Both the position numbers and the translations under genes were made by a program. Below, piece after piece: positions 1 to 8,458 of a stretch of 64,000 bases of DNA. The notes beneath the pieces were generated by a model, which was not told where the DNA came from, ran no database searches, and was given only the letters and a program-made list of their open reading frames with translations. This stretch comes from Pandoraea norimbergensis (lineage in GTDB: Bacteria; Pseudomonadota; Gammaproteobacteria; Burkholderiales; Burkholderiaceae): positions 3,720,001-3,784,000 of the forward strand of contig NZ_CP013480.3 in assembly GCF_001465545.3 (NCBI RefSeq), read 5' to 3'. Within the stretch, counting starts at the first letter, position 1; each line of letters starts with the position of its first letter.

Positions 1-188
1 AGCGGACGCGTGCTGCAATCCTGCCCGGGCTGACCCACGTCGAGATAACGCCATTCGTCGAACAGGTTCGGGCCGAAACCCGTGCGCTTGATCGACTTGA
101 GGAATTGCTTGGGGATGATCGCGTCGGTGTCGACGTTCTCGCGATCGAGCGGTGCCACCAACCCCGTATGGACGGTAAATTTTTCCAT
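1..188 (-). CDS. leuD: 3-isopropylmalate dehydratase small subunit (5' part only)
   Basis: This is the small swivelling subunit of isopropylmalate isomerase, which pairs with LeuC to convert 2-isopropylmalate to 3-isopropylmalate in leucine synthesis in the cytoplasm. The first 62 residues are present, beginning [20 protein letters not shown], followed by the family-typical [19 protein letters not shown] and LFDEWRY. The window edge cuts the gene, so the rest is outside. It is the last visible gene of a leftward leuC-entericidin-leuD order. The start is the only ATG that gives the conserved N-terminus. Confidence 0.95.
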   Translation of the reverse strand, partial: MEKFTVHTGLVAPLDRENVDTDAIIPKQFLKSIKRTGFGPNLFDEWRYLDVGQPGQDCSTRP

Positions 189-279
189 CACAAACCACCT
201 GATCAAAACAGTTCGGCTGCGGTGTGATCCTTCGCCCTTTGGCGCAGGCCACCCCAGCCGGGAATCTCAAAGGCGCATA

Positions 280-311
280 TCGTGAGTCCGGTGAGACCGG
301 AATCGTCACGA
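280..311 (-). other. Hairpin between entericidin gene and leuD
   Basis: Nested inverted repeats: TCGTGA (280-285) with TCACGA (306-311), and CCGGT (288-292) with ACCGG (296-300). In the leuC-entericidin-leuD transcript this would fold between the entericidin stop codon and the leuD start. It has no T-run, so it is more likely an mRNA-processing or partial-attenuation element than a strong terminator (inference). Confidence 0.4.
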
Positions 312-325
312 CACGCGCCGTCGCA

Positions 326-454
326 TCACTTCTTCGCCGCGTTTTCGAGCGCCGAGCCGGCAGCCTGCGTATCTTTGCCGAGGCCGGCCATCGTATTGCA
401 GCCCGTCACGCCCAGTAGCAGCACCGCACCGATCAGCATCCACAGTTTCTTCAT
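326..454 (-). CDS. Entericidin A/B-family small lipoprotein (42 aa)
   Basis: A 42-residue lipoprotein precursor: MKK start, hydrophobic stretch at residues 5-16, lipobox VTGC with Cys19 as the lipidated residue, then a short Ala/Gly/Lys-rich mature part (NTMAGLGKDTQ, ending ENAAKK). This is the entericidin pattern. Family members are tiny envelope lipoproteins; E. coli EcnA/EcnB form an antidote/toxin pair linked to stationary-phase lysis. Only one copy is present, so a toxin/antidote pair is not supported. It lies between leuC and leuD on the same strand and is probably co-transcribed with them, an arrangement I recall from other Burkholderiales. Confidence 0.85.
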   Translation of the reverse strand: MKKLWMLIGAVLLLGVTGCNTMAGLGKDTQAAGSALENAAKK

Positions 455-509
455 GGTTTTGTCTCTCTAAAAGAAATTGTCAAACGACGGATAAATCGAT
501 GCCTGGCGC

Positions 510-1919
510 TCAGACCAAGCGGCGCACGTCGACGAAATGGCCTTCGATGGCAGCGGCGGCGGCCATGGCCGGGCTCACGAGGTGCGTACGGCCACCTGCG
601 CCCTGACGGCCTTCGAAGTTGCGGTTCGAGGTCGAGGCACAGCGCTCACCCGGTTCCAGACGGTCAGCGTTCATCGCCAGACACATCGAGCAACCCGGTT
701 CGCGCCATTCGAAGCCGGCGGCCTTGAAGACCAGATCCAGCCCTTCCTGCTCGGCTTGATGCTTCACCAGACCCGAGCCCGGCACGACCATCGCCAGACG
801 CACGTTCGATGCCACACGGCGGCCCAACTTCTTCACCACGTAGGCGGCCGCACGAATGTCTTCGATGCGCGAGTTGGTGCACGACCCGATGAACACCTTG
901 TCGACGTTGATGCTCGACATCGGCGTATCCGGCGTAAGCGCCATGTACTCAAGTGCGCGCTCCATGGCGCTGCGCTTGACCGGGTCTTTTTCCTTCTCAG
1001 GGTCCGGCACGCGGTCGTCGATGCTGACCACCATTTCCGGCGACGTGCCCCAGCTCACTTGCGGGCGCAGGTCGGCGGCATTGATCTCGACGACGTGGTC
1101 GAACTTCGCGCCCGCGTCGGTGTGGAACGTGCGCCAGTAGGCTTCGGCCTGCTGGAATTCCACGCCGCTCGGCGAGAACGGACGGCCCTTCACGTAGTTG
1201 ATCGTGGTGTCGTCCACGGCGACCAGACCGGCGCGTGCGCCCGCTTCGATCGCCATGTTGCACACTGTCATGCGGCCTTCCATCGTCAGCGAGCGAATGG
1301 CCGAACCGGCGAATTCGATCGTGTAGCCGGTGCCGCCTGCGGTACCGATCTTGCCGATGACGGCCAGCACGATGTCCTTGGCCGAGCAGCCGCGCGGCAG
1401 CGTGCCTTCGACCTTCACGAGCATGTTCTTGCTCTTCTTCATGAGCAGCGTCTGCGTGGCGAGCGTGTGCTCGACTTCCGACGTGCCGATGCCGAAGGCC
1501 AGCGCACCGAAGGCGCCGTGCGTCGACGTATGCGAGTCGCCGCACACGACCGTCATGCCCGGCAGCGTGGCGCCCTGCTCAGGGCCGATCACGTGCACGA
1601 TCCCCTGACGGAGATCGTTCATCTTGAATTGGGTGATGCCGAAGCTGTCGCAGTTGGTGTCGAGCGTATCGACTTGCAGACGCGAAATCGGGTCGGCGAT
1701 GCCTTGCGTGCGGTCGGTGGTCGGCACGTTGTGGTCCGACACCGCGAGGTTCGCGGACAGACGCCAGACCGGACGCTGCGCGAGTTTTAGCCCCTCGAAC
1801 GCCTGCGGACTGGTCACCTCGTGCAGCAGGTGACGGTCGATGTAGAGCACCGTAGTGCCATCGTCCTCGGTATGCACGACATGTGCATCCCACAATTTGT
1901 CATACAGCGTCTGGGCCAT
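510..1919 (-). CDS. leuC: 3-isopropylmalate dehydratase large subunit
   Basis: The 469-aa large, aconitase-fold subunit of isopropylmalate isomerase (leucine biosynthesis). It carries a [4Fe-4S] cluster; the ligand motifs are visible as [12 protein letters not shown] and [10 protein letters not shown], along with [20 protein letters not shown] near the middle. Length and the start [15 protein letters not shown] match the family. It heads the visible leftward leu genes. Two 11-bp repeats lie just upstream and could be its operator. Confidence 0.97.
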   Translation of the reverse strand: MAQTLYDKLWDAHVVHTEDDGTTVLYIDRHLLHEVTSPQAFEGLKLAQRPVWRLSANLAVSDHNVPTTDRTQGIADPISRLQVDTLDTNCDSFGITQFKMNDLRQGIVHVIGPEQGATLPGMTVVCGDSHTSTHGAFGALAFGIGTSEVEHTLATQTLLMKKSKNMLVKVEGTLPRGCSAKDIVLAVIGKIGTAGGTGYTIEFAGSAIRSLTMEGRMTVCNMAIEAGARAGLVAVDDTTINYVKGRPFSPSGVEFQQAEAYWRTFHTDAGAKFDHVVEINAADLRPQVSWGTSPEMVVSIDDRVPDPEKEKDPVKRSAMERALEYMALTPDTPMSSINVDKVFIGSCTNSRIEDIRAAAYVVKKLGRRVASNVRLAMVVPGSGLVKHQAEQEGLDLVFKAAGFEWREPGCSMCLAMNADRLEPGERCASTSNRNFEGRQGAGGRTHLVSPAMAAAAAIEGHFVDVRRLV

Positions 1920-1943
1920 GATAAAAACGCGGGGCTAAATATT

Positions 1944-1972
1944 GTTCTGGGAACAGATTTCGTTCTGGGAAC
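1944..1972. promoter_or_regulatory. Two direct GTTCTGGGAAC repeats upstream of leuC
   Basis: GTTCTGGGAAC occurs exactly at 1944-1954 and again at 1962-1972, start to start 18 bp. Each copy is itself an interrupted palindrome, GTTC-N3-GAAC. The nearer copy is 24 bp upstream of the leuC start codon, where a repressor or activator of leucine genes could bind. No regulator gene is adjacent, so the binding protein is unknown. Confidence 0.5.
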
Positions 1973-2100
1973 TTTTGATTATGCCATAGCGCTTTCGCGC
2001 CGGCGGAATACAAAATCCCCGGGAAACCGGGCGGTAAACGCACGATCAACCGGGGATTTGTGCGAATCACGGCAGCGTGTGCCGTGGATTCGAATATAGC

Positions 2101-2184
2101 GCAACGAGGGCTCGTTGCGGGCCGCACCGCCTTGCCGTTTCAGCAAGGTTGCGGTGCCGGCACGGCAAGCGGGGGCCGTGCCGG
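2101..2184 (-). terminator. Hairpin cluster downstream of gltA
   Basis: Three inverted repeats follow the gltA stop codon on its own strand. A 10-bp perfect stem CCGGCACGGC/GCCGTGCCGG (2157-2166 with 2175-2184) has an 8-nt loop. A bulged stem pairs GCACCGC-CTTGC with GCAAG-GCGGTGC (about 2123-2157). An 8-bp stem GCAACGAG/CTCGTTGC (2101-2108 with 2111-2118) has a 2-nt loop. No long T-run follows, so termination efficiency is uncertain. Confidence 0.45.
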
Positions 2185-2199
2185 AGGCCATCGACGCGC

Positions 2200-3501
2200 T
2201 TAGCGCTTGTCGATGGCTGCGACTTCGCGCGGCGTGTGGCCGATGAACAGCTGACGCGGACGGCCAATCTTCTGATCCGGCTCGCCGATCATCTCGTTCC
2301 ACTGCGCGATCCAGCCCACGGTACGGGCCAGCGCGAAGATGCAGGTGAACATCGACGTCGGGATACCCAGTGCGCGCTGAACGATGCCCGAGTAGAAGTC
2401 GACGTTCGGGTAAAGCTTGCGCGACACGAAGTATTCGTCTTCCAGAGCAATCTTTTCGAGCTGCATGGCCAGCTTGAACAGCGGATCGTCGTGCAGGCCC
2501 AGTTCGTTGAGCACTTCGTAGCACGTTTCGCGCATCAGCTTGGCACGCGGATCGTAGTTCTTGTACACGCGGTGACCGAAGCCCATCAGCTTCACGCCCG
2601 AGTTCTTGTCCTTCACTTGCTTGATGAACTCAGGAATCTTGTCCGACGAACCGATCTGCTCGAGCATGTTCAGCGCGGCTTCGTTCGCACCACCGTGCGC
2701 CGGGCCCCACAGACAGGCGATACCGGCAGCGATACAGGCGAACGGGTTGGCGCCCGACGAACCGGCCAGACGCACGGTCGAGGTCGAAGCGTTCTGTTCG
2801 TGATCGGCGTGCAGGATCAGGATACGGTCGAGGGCGCGCACCAGCACGTCGTTGACCTTGTACTCTTCGCACGGGTTGGCGAACATCATGCGCATGAAGT
2901 TCGCGCTGTACGACAGGTCGTTGCTCGGGTACACGAACGGCTGACCGATGCTGTACTTGTACGCCATGGCGACGAGCGTCGGCAGCTTGGCGATCAGACG
3001 AATCGCCGAGACTTCACGGTGATTCGGATTATTGATGTCCAGCGAGTCGTGGTAGAACGCCGACAGGGCGCCAACCGAGCCGGTCAGCACAGCCATCGGG
3101 TGCGCGTCGCGACGGAAGCCACGGAAGAAGAAATTCATCTGCTCGTGAACCATCGTGTGACGGGTCACGGTGTCGACAAACTCGGCCTTTTGCTGCGCGT
3201 TCGGCAGTTCGCCCTTGAGCAGCAGGTACGAGGTCTCGAGGAAGTCGCAGTTGGTGGCCAACTGTTCGATCGGGTAGCCGCGGTACAGCAGCTCGCCCTT
3301 GTCGCCATCGATGTAAGTGATGGCGGAATTGCACGACGCCGTCGACATGAAGCCCGGGTCATACGTGAATTTGCCGGTCTGGCCGTACAGCTTGCGGATG
3401 TCGATCACATCCGGACCCATCGTACCCTTGTAAATCGGCAGCTCTACGCTGGGCGATTCATCAGAGAAAGATAGGGTGGCTTTAACATCAGACGGAGTCA
3501 T
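2200..3501 (-). CDS. gltA: Citrate synthase
   Basis: The 433-aa type II (hexameric, Gram-negative type) citrate synthase condenses acetyl-CoA with oxaloacetate at entry to the TCA cycle. Visible motifs include [29 protein letters not shown] with its catalytic His, and [15 protein letters not shown] with the second active-site His. The family-typical beginning is [20 protein letters not shown]. It follows sdhE by 29 bp in the same direction and is probably the last gene of an sdhCDAB-sdhE-gltA transcription unit. Confidence 0.98.
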   Translation of the reverse strand: MTPSDVKATLSFSDESPSVELPIYKGTMGPDVIDIRKLYGQTGKFTYDPGFMSTASCNSAITYIDGDKGELLYRGYPIEQLATNCDFLETSYLLLKGELPNAQQKAEFVDTVTRHTMVHEQMNFFFRGFRRDAHPMAVLTGSVGALSAFYHDSLDINNPNHREVSAIRLIAKLPTLVAMAYKYSIGQPFVYPSNDLSYSANFMRMMFANPCEEYKVNDVLVRALDRILILHADHEQNASTSTVRLAGSSGANPFACIAAGIACLWGPAHGGANEAALNMLEQIGSSDKIPEFIKQVKDKNSGVKLMGFGHRVYKNYDPRAKLMRETCYEVLNELGLHDDPLFKLAMQLEKIALEDEYFVSRKLYPNVDFYSGIVQRALGIPTSMFTCIFALARTVGWIAQWNEMIGEPDQKIGRPRQLFIGHTPREVAAIDKR

Positions 3502-3530
3502 ATCGCTTCCTCAAAAAAATACTTAAACCC

Positions 3531-3803
3531 CTACACGGCACGCAAAAGCGCCAGCAGGCGCTGCACGTCCGGCCCGTCCAGATCCGCCTCGGGCTCTTTA
3601 CGCGCTAGCAGCAGATCCATCAAATCGTTGTCGCTCAAATCGAGCAGCCTGGTCAGGGCGCCGACGTCCTCATCGGTCATCGAGGCTTCGTACTTGGCGA
3701 AGAACCGCTCGAGGATGAGGTCGTTTTCCAGCAAGCCGCGACGTGCCCGCCAACGCAGGCGGGCACGCTTGACCGGATCAGACTGGTGAGTAGTGTCCGG
3801 CAT
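3531..3803 (-). CDS. sdhE: Succinate dehydrogenase FAD assembly factor
   Basis: A 90-aa protein of the SdhE/Sdh5 (formerly YgfY, DUF339) family that promotes covalent flavinylation of SdhA. The defining RGxxE motif appears as RRGLLENDLILERFF, followed by LTRLLDLSDNDLMDLLL, matching the five-helix family fold. It starts 9 bp after sdhB, so translation is likely coupled to the complex II operon. Confidence 0.93.
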   Translation of the reverse strand: MPDTTHQSDPVKRARLRWRARRGLLENDLILERFFAKYEASMTDEDVGALTRLLDLSDNDLMDLLLARKEPEADLDGPDVQRLLALLRAV

Positions 3804-3812
3804 GATCTATGT

Positions 3813-4514
3813 TTAGACGGCGCGACGCACCATCAACTCCTTGATCTTGCCGATGGCCTTCGTCGGGTTCAGACCCTTCGGGCACACGTCCACGCAGTTC
3901 ATGATGGTGTGGCAGCGGAACAGTCGGTACGGATCTTCCAGGTTGTCCAGACGCTCGCTCGTCGCCGTATCGCGGCTGTCCGCGATGAAGCGATAGGCTT
4001 GCAGCAGGCCAGCCGGGCCGACGAACTTGTCCGGGTTCCACCAGAAGCTCGGGCACGAGGTCGAGCACGATGCGCAAAGAATACACTCGTACAGACCATC
4101 CAGCTCATCACGTTGCTCGGGCGACTGAAGGCGCTCCTTCTCCGGTGCCGGCTCGGGGTTGATCAGGTACGGCTTGATCGAGTGGTACTGGTTGAAGAAG
4201 TGCGTCATGTCGACGATCAGGTCGCGAATGACGGGCAGGCCCGGCAGCGGCTTCAGCACGATCTTGTTCGGCAGATCCTTCATGTTGGTCAGGCAGGCCA
4301 GACCATTCTTGCCGTTGATGTTCATCGCGTCCGAACCGCACACGCCTTCACGGCACGAGCGGCGGAAGGCGATGCCTTCATCGATCTTCTTGAGCTTGAC
4401 CAGGGCGTCCAGCAGCATGCGTTCATGACCGTCGAGTTCGACCTCGTAGGTCTGCATGTACGGTGCGGCGTCCTTGTCCGGATCGTAACGGTAGACTTCA
4501 AAAATACGTTTCAT
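3813..4514 (-). CDS. sdhB: Succinate dehydrogenase iron-sulfur subunit
   Basis: The 233-aa iron-sulfur subunit of complex II passes electrons from the SdhA flavin to membrane ubiquinone. The N-terminal ferredoxin part has CREGVCGSDAMNINGKNGL for the [2Fe-2S] cluster. The C-terminal part has CILCASCSTSCPSFWWN and later CHTIMNCVDVCPKGLNP for the [4Fe-4S] and [3Fe-4S] clusters. It lies 15 bp downstream of sdhA in the leftward operon. Confidence 0.98.
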   Translation of the reverse strand: MKRIFEVYRYDPDKDAAPYMQTYEVELDGHERMLLDALVKLKKIDEGIAFRRSCREGVCGSDAMNINGKNGLACLTNMKDLPNKIVLKPLPGLPVIRDLIVDMTHFFNQYHSIKPYLINPEPAPEKERLQSPEQRDELDGLYECILCASCSTSCPSFWWNPDKFVGPAGLLQAYRFIADSRDTATSERLDNLEDPYRLFRCHTIMNCVDVCPKGLNPTKAIGKIKELMVRRAV

Positions 4515-4529
4515 GATCTTGCGAATCCC

Positions 4530-6305
4530 TTAGAACGTCCGCGCCTTGGGCGGAACCGAGTCGACGGTCAGCGGCTTGAGTTGCACCGGCTTGTAATCCA
4601 GACGATTACCTTCGCTGAAGAACAGCGAGTGGCGCATCCAGTTGGCGTCGTCGCGCTCCGGATAATCGCTGTGCGCGTGTGCGCCACGGCTTTCCTTACG
4701 GGCTTCGGCTGCGATCATGGTGGCCTTGGCCACTTCGATCAGGTTGTCGACTTCCAGCGCTTCCATACGCGCGGTGTTGAACACCTTCGACTTGTCCTTC
4801 AGGTGGACGTGCGACACGCGCTCGGCCACTTGCAGAATCTCGCCCACGCCTTCCTTGAGCAGGTCGGCAGTGCGGAACACGCCAGCATGCTTTTGCATCG
4901 TGGCGCGGATGTCGTTGGCGACGTCCTGGGCATACTCGCCCGAGCTCGACCCTTCGAGGCGGCCCAGACGTGCCAGGGCGTTCTCGCCGGCGTCGGCGGG
5001 CAGCGGCTTGTGGTCGCCGTGATTCTTCACGAAGTCGACGATGTGGTTACCGGCCGCACGGCCGAACACCACGAGGTCGAGCAGCGAGTTCGTGCCCAGA
5101 CGGTTGGCACCGTGGACCGACACGCACGAGCACTCGCCCACGGCGTAGAAGCCGTTGACCGGCACCGAGGCGCCTTCCTGCTGCACCACGACCTGGCCGT
5201 GATAGTTCGTCGGGATACCACCCATCTGATAGTGGATGGTCGGCACGACCGGAATCGGTTCCTTGATCGCGTCGACGTTGGCGAACTTCAATGCGATTTC
5301 GCGAATCGACGGCAGGCGCTTCATGATCGTCTCGGCACCGATGTGCGAGAGGTCGAGCAGCACGTAGTCGCCGTTCGGGCCGCAGCCGCGGCCTTCCTTG
5401 ATTTCCTGGTCCATCGAACGCGACACGAAGTCACGCGGCGCCAGATCCTTCAGCGTCGGGGCGTAACGTTCCATGAAACGCTCGCCGTTCGAGTTGCGCA
5501 GAATACCGCCTTCGCCGCGCACACCTTCCGTGATCAGCACGCCCGCGCCGGCCACGCCGGTCGGGTGGAATTGCCAGAATTCCATGTCTTCGAGCGGAAT
5601 GCCGGCACGTGCCGCCATGCCCAGACCGTCGCCGGTGTTGATGAACGCGTTCGTCGAGGCAGCGTACACACGGCCGGCACCGCCGGTCGCGAACAACGTG
5701 CACTTGGCTTCGAGCAGGTAGACTTCGCCCGTTTCGAGTTCCAGCGCCGACACACCGAGGACATCGCCTTCGGCGTTACGGATCAGGTCGAGCGCCATCC
5801 ACTCAACGAAGAAGTGGGTCTTAGCGGCGACGTTTTGCTGATACAGCGTGTGCAGCAGGGCGTGACCGGTACGGTCGGCGGCCGCGCAAGCGCGCTGGAC
5901 CGGCTTCTCACCATAGTTGGCCGTGTGACCGCCGAACGGGCGCTGATAAATCGTGCCATCCGCGTTACGGTCGAACGGCATGCCGAAGTGTTCGAGCTCG
6001 TACACGGCGTTCGGTGCCTGGCGGCACATGAACTCGATCGCATCCTGGTCGCCGAGCCAGTCGGAGCCCTTGATGGTGTCGTAGAAGTGGTAATGCCAGT
6101 TGTCTTCGCTCATGTTGCCGAGCGAAGCGCCGATGCCGCCCTGGGCAGCAACGGTATGCGAACGGGTGGGGAACACCTTGGACAGCACGGCCACCGACAG
6201 ACCGGCCTTGGCCAGTTGCAGCGACGCACGCATGCCCGAACCACCTGCGCCCACGATGACAACGTCAAAGCGGCGGCGCGGCAGCGAATTTTTAATTGCA
6301 GCCAT
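4530..6305 (-). CDS. sdhA: Succinate dehydrogenase flavoprotein subunit
   Basis: The 591-aa catalytic flavoprotein of complex II oxidises succinate to fumarate. The FAD-binding Rossmann motif VVIVGAGGSGMRA is near residue 15, followed by SHTVAAQGGIGASLGN with the histidine that normally carries covalent FAD. The substrate-binding region includes TEGVRGEGGIL and HPTGVAGAG. The C-terminus RLDYKPVQLKPLTVDSVP is typical. It is 3 bp downstream of sdhD, and sdhE further down supplies flavinylation. Confidence 0.98.
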   Translation of the reverse strand: MAAIKNSLPRRRFDVVIVGAGGSGMRASLQLAKAGLSVAVLSKVFPTRSHTVAAQGGIGASLGNMSEDNWHYHFYDTIKGSDWLGDQDAIEFMCRQAPNAVYELEHFGMPFDRNADGTIYQRPFGGHTANYGEKPVQRACAAADRTGHALLHTLYQQNVAAKTHFFVEWMALDLIRNAEGDVLGVSALELETGEVYLLEAKCTLFATGGAGRVYAASTNAFINTGDGLGMAARAGIPLEDMEFWQFHPTGVAGAGVLITEGVRGEGGILRNSNGERFMERYAPTLKDLAPRDFVSRSMDQEIKEGRGCGPNGDYVLLDLSHIGAETIMKRLPSIREIALKFANVDAIKEPIPVVPTIHYQMGGIPTNYHGQVVVQQEGASVPVNGFYAVGECSCVSVHGANRLGTNSLLDLVVFGRAAGNHIVDFVKNHGDHKPLPADAGENALARLGRLEGSSSGEYAQDVANDIRATMQKHAGVFRTADLLKEGVGEILQVAERVSHVHLKDKSKVFNTARMEALEVDNLIEVAKATMIAAEARKESRGAHAHSDYPERDDANWMRHSLFFSEGNRLDYKPVQLKPLTVDSVPPKARTF

Positions 6306-6308
6306 TCT

Positions 6309-6674
6309 TTACACTCTCCACAGAATCTGCGCGGCGTAGCCGGCACAAGCCAGCAGCCAGACGATCGTCAGCGCGTACAGCGCCAGTCGCAAACCGACCG
6401 GCTTGACGTAGTCCATCCAGACGTCGCGCACACCGACCCACGCGTGATAGAACAGCGCGAGCAGCGTGACCAACGTGGCCAGCTTCATCCACTGATGCGC
6501 GAAAATGCCGGCCCAGCCTTCGTAGGAGAAATCCTTGGCGGTGAAGAACCACACCAGCAGGATCACGGTGTACACGGCCATGATGACCGCGGTCATGCGC
6601 TGCGCAATCCAGTCGCGCAGCCCGTAGTGGGCGCCGACGACCAGGCGCTTGGAACCAATATTGTTCTGTGCCAT
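6309..6674 (-). CDS. sdhD: Succinate dehydrogenase membrane anchor subunit
   Basis: A 121-aa integral membrane anchor of complex II with three hydrophobic segments (about residues 27-48, 65-85 and 95-117). The segment HAWVGVRDVWMDYVKP has the haem/quinone-side motif expected for SdhD. It lies between sdhC (1 bp away) and sdhA (3 bp away) and helps bind haem b and ubiquinone. Confidence 0.93.
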   Translation of the reverse strand: MAQNNIGSKRLVVGAHYGLRDWIAQRMTAVIMAVYTVILLVWFFTAKDFSYEGWAGIFAHQWMKLATLVTLLALFYHAWVGVRDVWMDYVKPVGLRLALYALTIVWLLACAGYAAQILWRV

Positions 6675-6675
6675 C

Positions 6676-7089
6676 TTAGAACGCTCCGAACAGCTTGAGG
6701 GCCACGGCCAGCGTCAGCACGAGCGACACGACCACGACGACCACTGCCGAGTTCTTGCCGCCTTCCTTGCTCACGGCGTCGTGATTGAAGTCCATGCGCA
6801 GGTGGCGCACGCCAGCACAGAAGTGCTGCAGGAAACCCCACGACAGCGCAAGGATGACGAGCTTGGCAAACCAGTTGGAGGCGATGCTTCGCAGAACGTC
6901 GAAGCTGAGTTCCGACGTGAGGCTCTGTTCGAACAAATACAGCGCGAACGGCAACAGAAGGAACAAGATCACACCGCTAATACGGTGCAGGATAGACACG
7001 ATACCAGCCAGCGGGAGACGGTACGTGACAATCTGTCCGATACCGATATTCCTGTAGACTGGCCGCTCTTTTTTTACCACTTCAGCCAT
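6676..7089 (-). CDS. sdhC: Succinate dehydrogenase cytochrome b556 subunit
   Basis: A 137-aa membrane subunit of complex II that heads the sdh operon. The family motif RPVYRNIGIGQIVTYRLPLAGIVS leads into SILHRISGVILF, where the Ser and Arg line the quinone site. QHFCAGVRHLRMDF carries the haem-ligand His region. Three membrane spans are visible. An in-frame ATG 12 bp further upstream exists, but the chosen start gives the family-typical MAEVVKKERP and has a GGGG stretch at Shine-Dalgarno distance. Confidence 0.94.
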   Translation of the reverse strand: MAEVVKKERPVYRNIGIGQIVTYRLPLAGIVSILHRISGVILFLLLPFALYLFEQSLTSELSFDVLRSIASNWFAKLVILALSWGFLQHFCAGVRHLRMDFNHDAVSKEGGKNSAVVVVVVSLVLTLAVALKLFGAF

Positions 7090-7274
7090 GCTAGACCCCA
7101 TGTAGTTACATCAGCCCCGGATTTTAGCGCCGTTTCTAGTGCGATGCACCATCACGGTTCCCAATGATCCGGAAATTCCTGCCAACGGCGCACGACACGC
7201 CGCCCCTCATGCCTCCAGTCATCAGGTATCTGCCGGCCACGACGCCAACCGATACCCTCGACCGCCCTACCCTC

Positions 7275-8117
7275 TCAACTTAATTCGTTCTGGTAATGAT
7301 GTTCCGTGGTGACATACCAGCCCCGGCGCACTTCCACCGGTTTATCCCCGTAAGTGTAGGAGACGCGCTCCACACTCAACAGCGGGAAGCCCTTCGGCAC
7401 CTTCAACAGATCCGCCGTCGCGTCGTCCGCGGCCACCGCGCGAACTTTTTCCACGGCGCGAATCATGCGCGTGCCGAATTCGGCTTCGAAGAGACCATAC
7501 ATCGGCCCCTTGTATTCATTGAGTTTTTCCGCCGTCAGGCCGCGAAACAGCGTGCCCGGCAGCCAGATTTCGTCGAGCACCGTCGGACGGTCCGAGAAAT
7601 CCATCATGCGGCGAATCAGAATCACCCCGTCGCCGGCGCGCAAGTCGAGCTGACGTGCGATTTCGGCCGGTGCGCGCATACGGCGGCACTCGATCAGACG
7701 GCTGGGCGGATGGTGTTGTTCGCCCGAATCGGGCGCGAGACGCAAAAACCGGAACTGCACCCGGTCTTCGTGGTGCGTGGCGACAAACGTGCCGCGCCCC
7801 TGACGGCGCACGAGCAGGTTTTCGGCGGCAAGCTCATCGATGGCTTTGCGCACCGTCCCCTGACTGACCTTGTAGCGGCCTGCCAGATCGACTTCACTCG
7901 GAATGATTTCGCCGGGTTTCCATTCGCCGGCTTGAAGGCTCTGTGTAATGAGCCCCTTGATCTGCTGGTACAGCGGGCTGAACGTCGGCGACGCGCCTGC
8001 CGCAGCCACGCCAGATGGCGCTTGAGGAGCCGGTGCGGCGTCACGCGCGCTGTCCGGCCGCTGCTGGGCATCGACAGGCGGCGTGGTGTTGGATGTGTCG
8101 CGAACGTTCGCATTCAT
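7275..8117 (-). CDS. GntR-family transcriptional regulator with UTRA ligand domain
   Basis: A 280-aa regulator. A low-complexity Pro/Ala leader (about residues 1-45) precedes a GntR winged helix (SPLYQQIKGLITQSL, then GEIIPSEVDLAGRYKVSQGT and RKAIDELAAENLLVRRQGRG). A UTRA effector-binding domain of the HutC/FarR type runs from about residue 115 to the end. It is divergent from mdh and upstream of sdhC on the same strand, suggesting control of TCA genes. A 20-bp perfect palindrome lies 57 bp before its start, consistent with autoregulation (inference). A longer N-terminus is possible, but this ATG fits better. Confidence 0.88.
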   Translation of the reverse strand: MNANVRDTSNTTPPVDAQQRPDSARDAAPAPQAPSGVAAAGASPTFSPLYQQIKGLITQSLQAGEWKPGEIIPSEVDLAGRYKVSQGTVRKAIDELAAENLLVRRQGRGTFVATHHEDRVQFRFLRLAPDSGEQHHPPSRLIECRRMRAPAEIARQLDLRAGDGVILIRRMMDFSDRPTVLDEIWLPGTLFRGLTAEKLNEYKGPMYGLFEAEFGTRMIRAVEKVRAVAADDATADLLKVPKGFPLLSVERVSYTYGDKPVEVRRGWYVTTEHHYQNELS

Positions 8118-8173
8118 GGCGGGGATTTGACCACAAATCAAGACCTTCGTCCATCGAATAACAGCAATAATCC

Positions 8174-8193
8174 TATGTCTTATATAAGACATA
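8174..8193. promoter_or_regulatory. Perfect 20-bp palindrome, probable GntR operator
   Basis: The core ATGTCT-TATATA-AGACAT (8175-8192) is a perfect palindrome, extended by one pair to 20 bp. It sits 8 bp upstream of the mdh -35 element and 57 bp from the gntR start codon, so one bound dimer could affect both promoters. GntR proteins normally bind such palindromes; assignment to the adjacent regulator is inference. Confidence 0.65.
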
Positions 8194-8201
8194 AGATAGA
8201 G

Positions 8202-8230
8202 TTGACATTCAGTGTGGCCACTCCTACACT
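8202..8230 (+). promoter_or_regulatory. Sigma70-type promoter for mdh
   Basis: TTGACA (8202-8207) and TACACT (8225-8230) are separated by exactly 17 bp, an excellent housekeeping promoter. It points toward mdh, giving a leader of about 220 nt. The leader contains the second operator-like palindrome. Confidence 0.75.
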
Positions 8231-8268
8231 GACGCGGGCTAACAGGGGCCTGCGCAGCCGCAATATGG

Positions 8269-8284
8269 CTATCTTATAAGAGAG
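8269..8284. promoter_or_regulatory. Second operator-like palindrome in the mdh leader
   Basis: CTATCTTATAAGAGAG has a perfect core TCTTATAAGA (8272-8281) and two more matching pairs outside one mismatch. It shares the TCTTAT/ATAAGA half-site with the palindrome at 8174-8193 and lies downstream of the -10 box, a position suited to blocking transcription or to looping. Confidence 0.5.
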
Positions 8285-8458
8285 TCCGGCGCTTCGCACG
8301 CGTCGATGGCAGCACACCCCGCAGCCCGCAAGCTTCCGTAGGTCAAGGAATTTTAGAAGCTTCATGTGACGCGGCGCTGTCAGCCTGGCAAAAAGCCACC
8401 CGGACGGCGAGCTTATCTTGAGCTTCGCAGGAATTTGTACACGTCTGGAGAGATTCTC

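Noticed and set aside
3786..6698. A 970-codon open frame on the plus strand opposite sdhB and sdhA
   Set aside because: It is antisense to clear complex II genes and has Arg/His/Val-rich composition typical of a complementary-strand artefact in GC-rich DNA.
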